Shown here in pieces: positions 62,262 to 64,000 of a stretch of 64,000 nt of DNA (positions are counted from its first letter, which is position 1; every line of letters starts with the position of its first letter). Origin of the DNA: Phocaeicola_A sp963652075 (lineage in GTDB: Bacteria; Bacteroidota; Bacteroidia; Bacteroidales; Bacteroidaceae); the NCBI GenBank assembly GCA_963652075.1, contig CAVJRQ010000009.1, positions 19,682 through 83,681 of the forward strand, read 5' to 3'. Both the position numbers and the translations under genes were made by a program. The notes below the pieces were generated by a model, which was not told where the DNA came from, searched no databases, and was given only the letters and a program-made list of their open reading frames with translations.

Positions 62262-63476
62262 ATGAAACGTCGGGTGGTCTATTTCATCGGGTTGTTGATT
62301 TGTTTGCTGATGGCTTCATCTGAGGTGAAATGTCAGCAAGTCTCTTTCTTGGAGAATCTTTCTTGGCAAGAATTGATTCTCCAAGCTCAGATGGCGGATA
62401 AACCGATATTTGTAGATGTATACACCTCTTGGTGCGCTCCGTGTAAGAGAATGGAAGCTACCGTTTTCAGCAATGCAGAGGTGGCGGATTATATGAACAA
62501 GACATACATCTCCATTCGATTGGATGCCGAAAAAGAGAAAAGTCATGGCTTCTTTACGCGGTTTCATCCAGGTGCCTATCCTTCTTTCTATTGGTTAGAC
62601 AAGAACGGCAGATTGTTGAGTGCTGAAAGTGGATATCTTCCCGTAGAGCCATTCTTGAAATTTTGTCGAGAAGCCCAATCAAGTTCTTTATGGAAACAGA
62701 TAGATGACTATAGACAAAAATGGTCTTCGGGTGTTAGGGATGAAGAGTTTGTGGATAAGTACCTGTTTGAAACGTTGCCTCAAATGTATCCGGATTCCGT
62801 ACGTCCGTATTTTAATCAATATCTTATGGAATTGACTCCTGATGAACTTAAGAGTCCACGAATTGGAAGTTTCTTGTGCCGTTTTACCCGTACCATTGAG
62901 AATGACAAGGTTTGGTCTACTCTGTTGGATTACAACGATGTCTATTCATCGGTTCTAAATCCGTCTTTAGACTTTGATAGACTGATGTATATGAACTTAG
63001 TGCGCATACCAATCTCTGTGCGGACTGATGAGACAAAGTTTCGTCAATACGTAAACTGGATTGAATGTAGGGACTTCCCGAATAAGGAACTTTATCTGGC
63101 CTTGATCCGGATGGAATCTGAGATATTTGAAGGGAATTACCAAAACGCTCTGAAGCAAGCTCTGATGATTGGAGATACATATAAGGAATCTCATCGTTAT
63201 CTGTACAGGGAAATGTTTTATACCTTCATAATAGGTAAGTTCTTTTTGAATAGTTATTCTCCATCAAATATGGAGAAAGAAGCCATCTTGACATTGGCTG
63301 AAAAAGCGTTTGAACTTACTCCCTCAAAGAGTACGGTCTCTTATTTGGCTGCGGCTTATGCAAGAAGTGGCGACTACAAGAAAGCCTACGAGACGTTGGC
63401 ATTATTGCCTTTTCATAAAGAGCCGACTTTGAGTAATGCCGTATATTCATTATTGAATCTGCCGTCAAGAAGGTAA
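62262..63476 (+). CDS. Thioredoxin-domain protein (locus B)
   Basis: A 404-residue exported protein: signal peptide (VVYFIGLLICLLMASSEVKC; the Cys near residue 24 might be a lipidation site, but the context is poor), a thioredoxin-like domain about 30-150 with active site CAPC (Cys58, Cys61 in VDVYTSWCAPCKRMEATVF), then a helical, TPR-like C-terminal region (EAILTLAEKAFELTPSKSTV; YARSGDYKKAYETLALLPF). The ATG at 62262 overlaps the upstream stop region by the TTG-A arrangement and is preferred to that TTG. It probably keeps thiols of locus components or cargo reduced. Confidence 0.88.
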   Translation: MKRRVVYFIGLLICLLMASSEVKCQQVSFLENLSWQELILQAQMADKPIFVDVYTSWCAPCKRMEATVFSNAEVADYMNKTYISIRLDAEKEKSHGFFTRFHPGAYPSFYWLDKNGRLLSAESGYLPVEPFLKFCREAQSSSLWKQIDDYRQKWSSGVRDEEFVDKYLFETLPQMYPDSVRPYFNQYLMELTPDELKSPRIGSFLCRFTRTIENDKVWSTLLDYNDVYSSVLNPSLDFDRLMYMNLVRIPISVRTDETKFRQYVNWIECRDFPNKELYLALIRMESEIFEGNYQNALKQALMIGDTYKESHRYLYREMFYTFIIGKFFLNSYSPSNMEKEAILTLAEKAFELTPSKSTVSYLAAAYARSGDYKKAYETLALLPFHKEPTLSNAVYSLLNLPSRR

Positions 63477-63527
63477 GCCTTTGATGGGATTGATTCAATC
63501 TAATGAACGAGACTTTCAAGATAAACA

Positions 63528-63571
63528 GCTCCGTCCGATTTTAAACTCTTGTAGTTTAAGTCGGGCGGAGC
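63528..63571. terminator. Bidirectional terminator between locus B and the Rpn-type gene
   Basis: Outer stem GCTCCGTCCGA (63528-63538) / TCGGGCGGAGC (63561-63571) and inner stem TTAAACT (63541-63547) / AGTTTAA (63553-63559), followed by GTTTGTTTTG. It lies between convergent genes. Confidence 0.8.
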
Positions 63572-63626
63572 GTTTGTTTTGTTCTCGTTCTTCCTTTCGT
63601 GTTAGCGAAAACGAGGAGGCATCTTT

Positions 63627-64000
63627 TTACCCTTGCTCTTCAATCAGTCTCTGGATTTCGTTTTCTGATTTCCCGACTATTTGGGCTATAGAGGCTGTTG
63701 ACTCACCCTTTCCTATCAGGACATTAACCAAGAGCCGAAGTTGGTTGCTTTGCTCGGTGAGCTTGGATTCTGTCTCCGCAAGTTTGGATTCTTGTTCCGT
63801 GAGCTTGGATTCTTGCTCAGTGAGTTTGGATTCTTGCTCAGTGAGTTTGGTTTCTTGCTCGGCGAGTTTGGCATCCCTCTCCGCTATCATCTTGTCGCGG
63901 TTCATGATGGCGGTGTCACGGTCCTCGATGGCGGAGAAATACTCGTCCTCCACGTTCATCTCCTGGCGCAAGTCCGCGTTCACGGCAGCCGCGCTGAGCC
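63627..64000 (-). CDS. C-terminal part of an Rpn/PD-(D/E)XK nuclease family transposase-like protein (5' end outside window)
   Basis: The frame is open to the window edge on the minus strand (LSAAAVNADLRQEMNVEDEYFSAIEDRD in two parts), giving 124 visible residues. The segment before the repeat resembles the C-terminal tail of Bacteroides Rpn-type nucleases. Six 7-residue repeats (KLTEQES and variants) form a coiled coil, encoded by 21-bp DNA repeats at 63759-63884. The end LLVNVLIGKGESTASIAQIVGKSENEIQRLI looks like a small helix-turn-helix. The catalytic domain would lie upstream, outside the window, so the family call is moderate. Confidence 0.65.
   Translation of the reverse strand, partial: LSAAAVNADLRQEMNVEDEYFSAIEDRDTAIMNRDKMIAERDAKLAEQETKLTEQESKLTEQESKLTEQESKLAETESKLTEQSNQLRLLVNVLIGKGESTASIAQIVGKSENEIQRLIEEQG
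63759..63884 (-). repeat. Six 21-bp in-frame tandem repeats encoding a heptad coiled coil
   Basis: Units start at 63759, 63780, 63801, 63822, 63843 and 63864. Two neighbouring units are almost identical. Each encodes seven residues of the type KLTEQES, so copy-number change would lengthen the coiled coil by one heptad without frameshift. Confidence 0.85.

Overview
The window reads as chromosomal DNA of a gut Bacteroidales bacterium, most likely Bacteroidaceae. The evidence is three SusC/SusD-type components with FecR and ECF sigma partners, NigD-like, DUF6242, DUF4843 and PKD-like lipoproteins, and the Bacteroides promoter pattern TTTG/TTG - 19 to 23 bp - TAnnTTTG upstream of many genes. Core genes look GC-rich (about 55% in a row counted by hand). 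A run of 10 Ns at 57767-57776 shows a draft assembly. The genus cannot be fixed from the sequence alone. No rRNA, CRISPR array, complete insertion sequence or replication origin was seen.

Layout. 1-3.2 kb: end of pyruvate kinase, an O-methyltransferase, rbfA and a LolC/E-type permease. 3.2-12.6 kb: locus A, with FecR and ECF sigma on the minus strand, divergent from SusC, SusD and a lipoprotein ending in a DsbD-alpha-like domain. 12.9-20.4 kb: a DUF6242 lipoprotein, then the envelope operon uppS-bamA-three OmpH/Skp genes-murI. 20.6-24.4 kb: a NigD-like lipoprotein, a Big_2 lipoprotein, and an ECF sigma / anti-sigma-barrel fusion / cystatin-like lipoprotein group. 24.4-31.0 kb: ribD, prmC, recX, a ComF-type gene, pyrE, an SRPBCC protein, argH and a barrel-less TonB plug protein. 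31.0-31.3 kb: two identical tRNA-Gly(GCC) genes and tRNA-Leu(UAA). 31.4-36.2 kb: an SGNH hydrolase, desulfoferrodoxin, and a restriction-modification system with vsr. 36.5-46.7 kb: cysS, then a glycan/uronate catabolic cluster (GH2, DUF4450, kduI, kduD, DUF4861) without SusC/D. 47.0-53.5 kb: queG, a polysaccharide deacetylase, a DUF2723/GT117 membrane protein, free-methionine-R-sulfoxide reductase and a homocysteine methyltransferase. 53.5-63.5 kb: locus B, with ECF sigma, FecR, SusC, SusD, DUF4843, PKD-like lipoprotein and thioredoxin. The window ends in the C-terminus of an Rpn-type nuclease/transposase.

How the parts fit. Loci A and B have the same logic: a cell-surface SusC/SusD importer whose STN domain can signal through FecR to an ECF sigma factor, each with a thiol-redox partner (DsbD-alpha-like in A, CAPC thioredoxin in B). 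The kdu cluster would feed unsaturated uronates into 2-keto-3-deoxygluconate metabolism. Locus B changes to a more AT-rich composition part-way through its susC gene, which suggests that its barrel and downstream genes were exchanged as a cassette.

The most unusual structure is intergenic. Three 102-bp elements (20408-20509, 32561-32662, 46836-46937) each contain five 14-bp palindromes separated by 8-bp spacers, a strict 22-bp phase, with the order of unit variants largely conserved between copies. Two further arrays of five palindromes have unrelated sequences: TGACARTTGTC at 22 bp (5055-5154) and GTCGTACGAC at 23 bp (32318-32419). I do not recognise this five-palindrome architecture as a described family.
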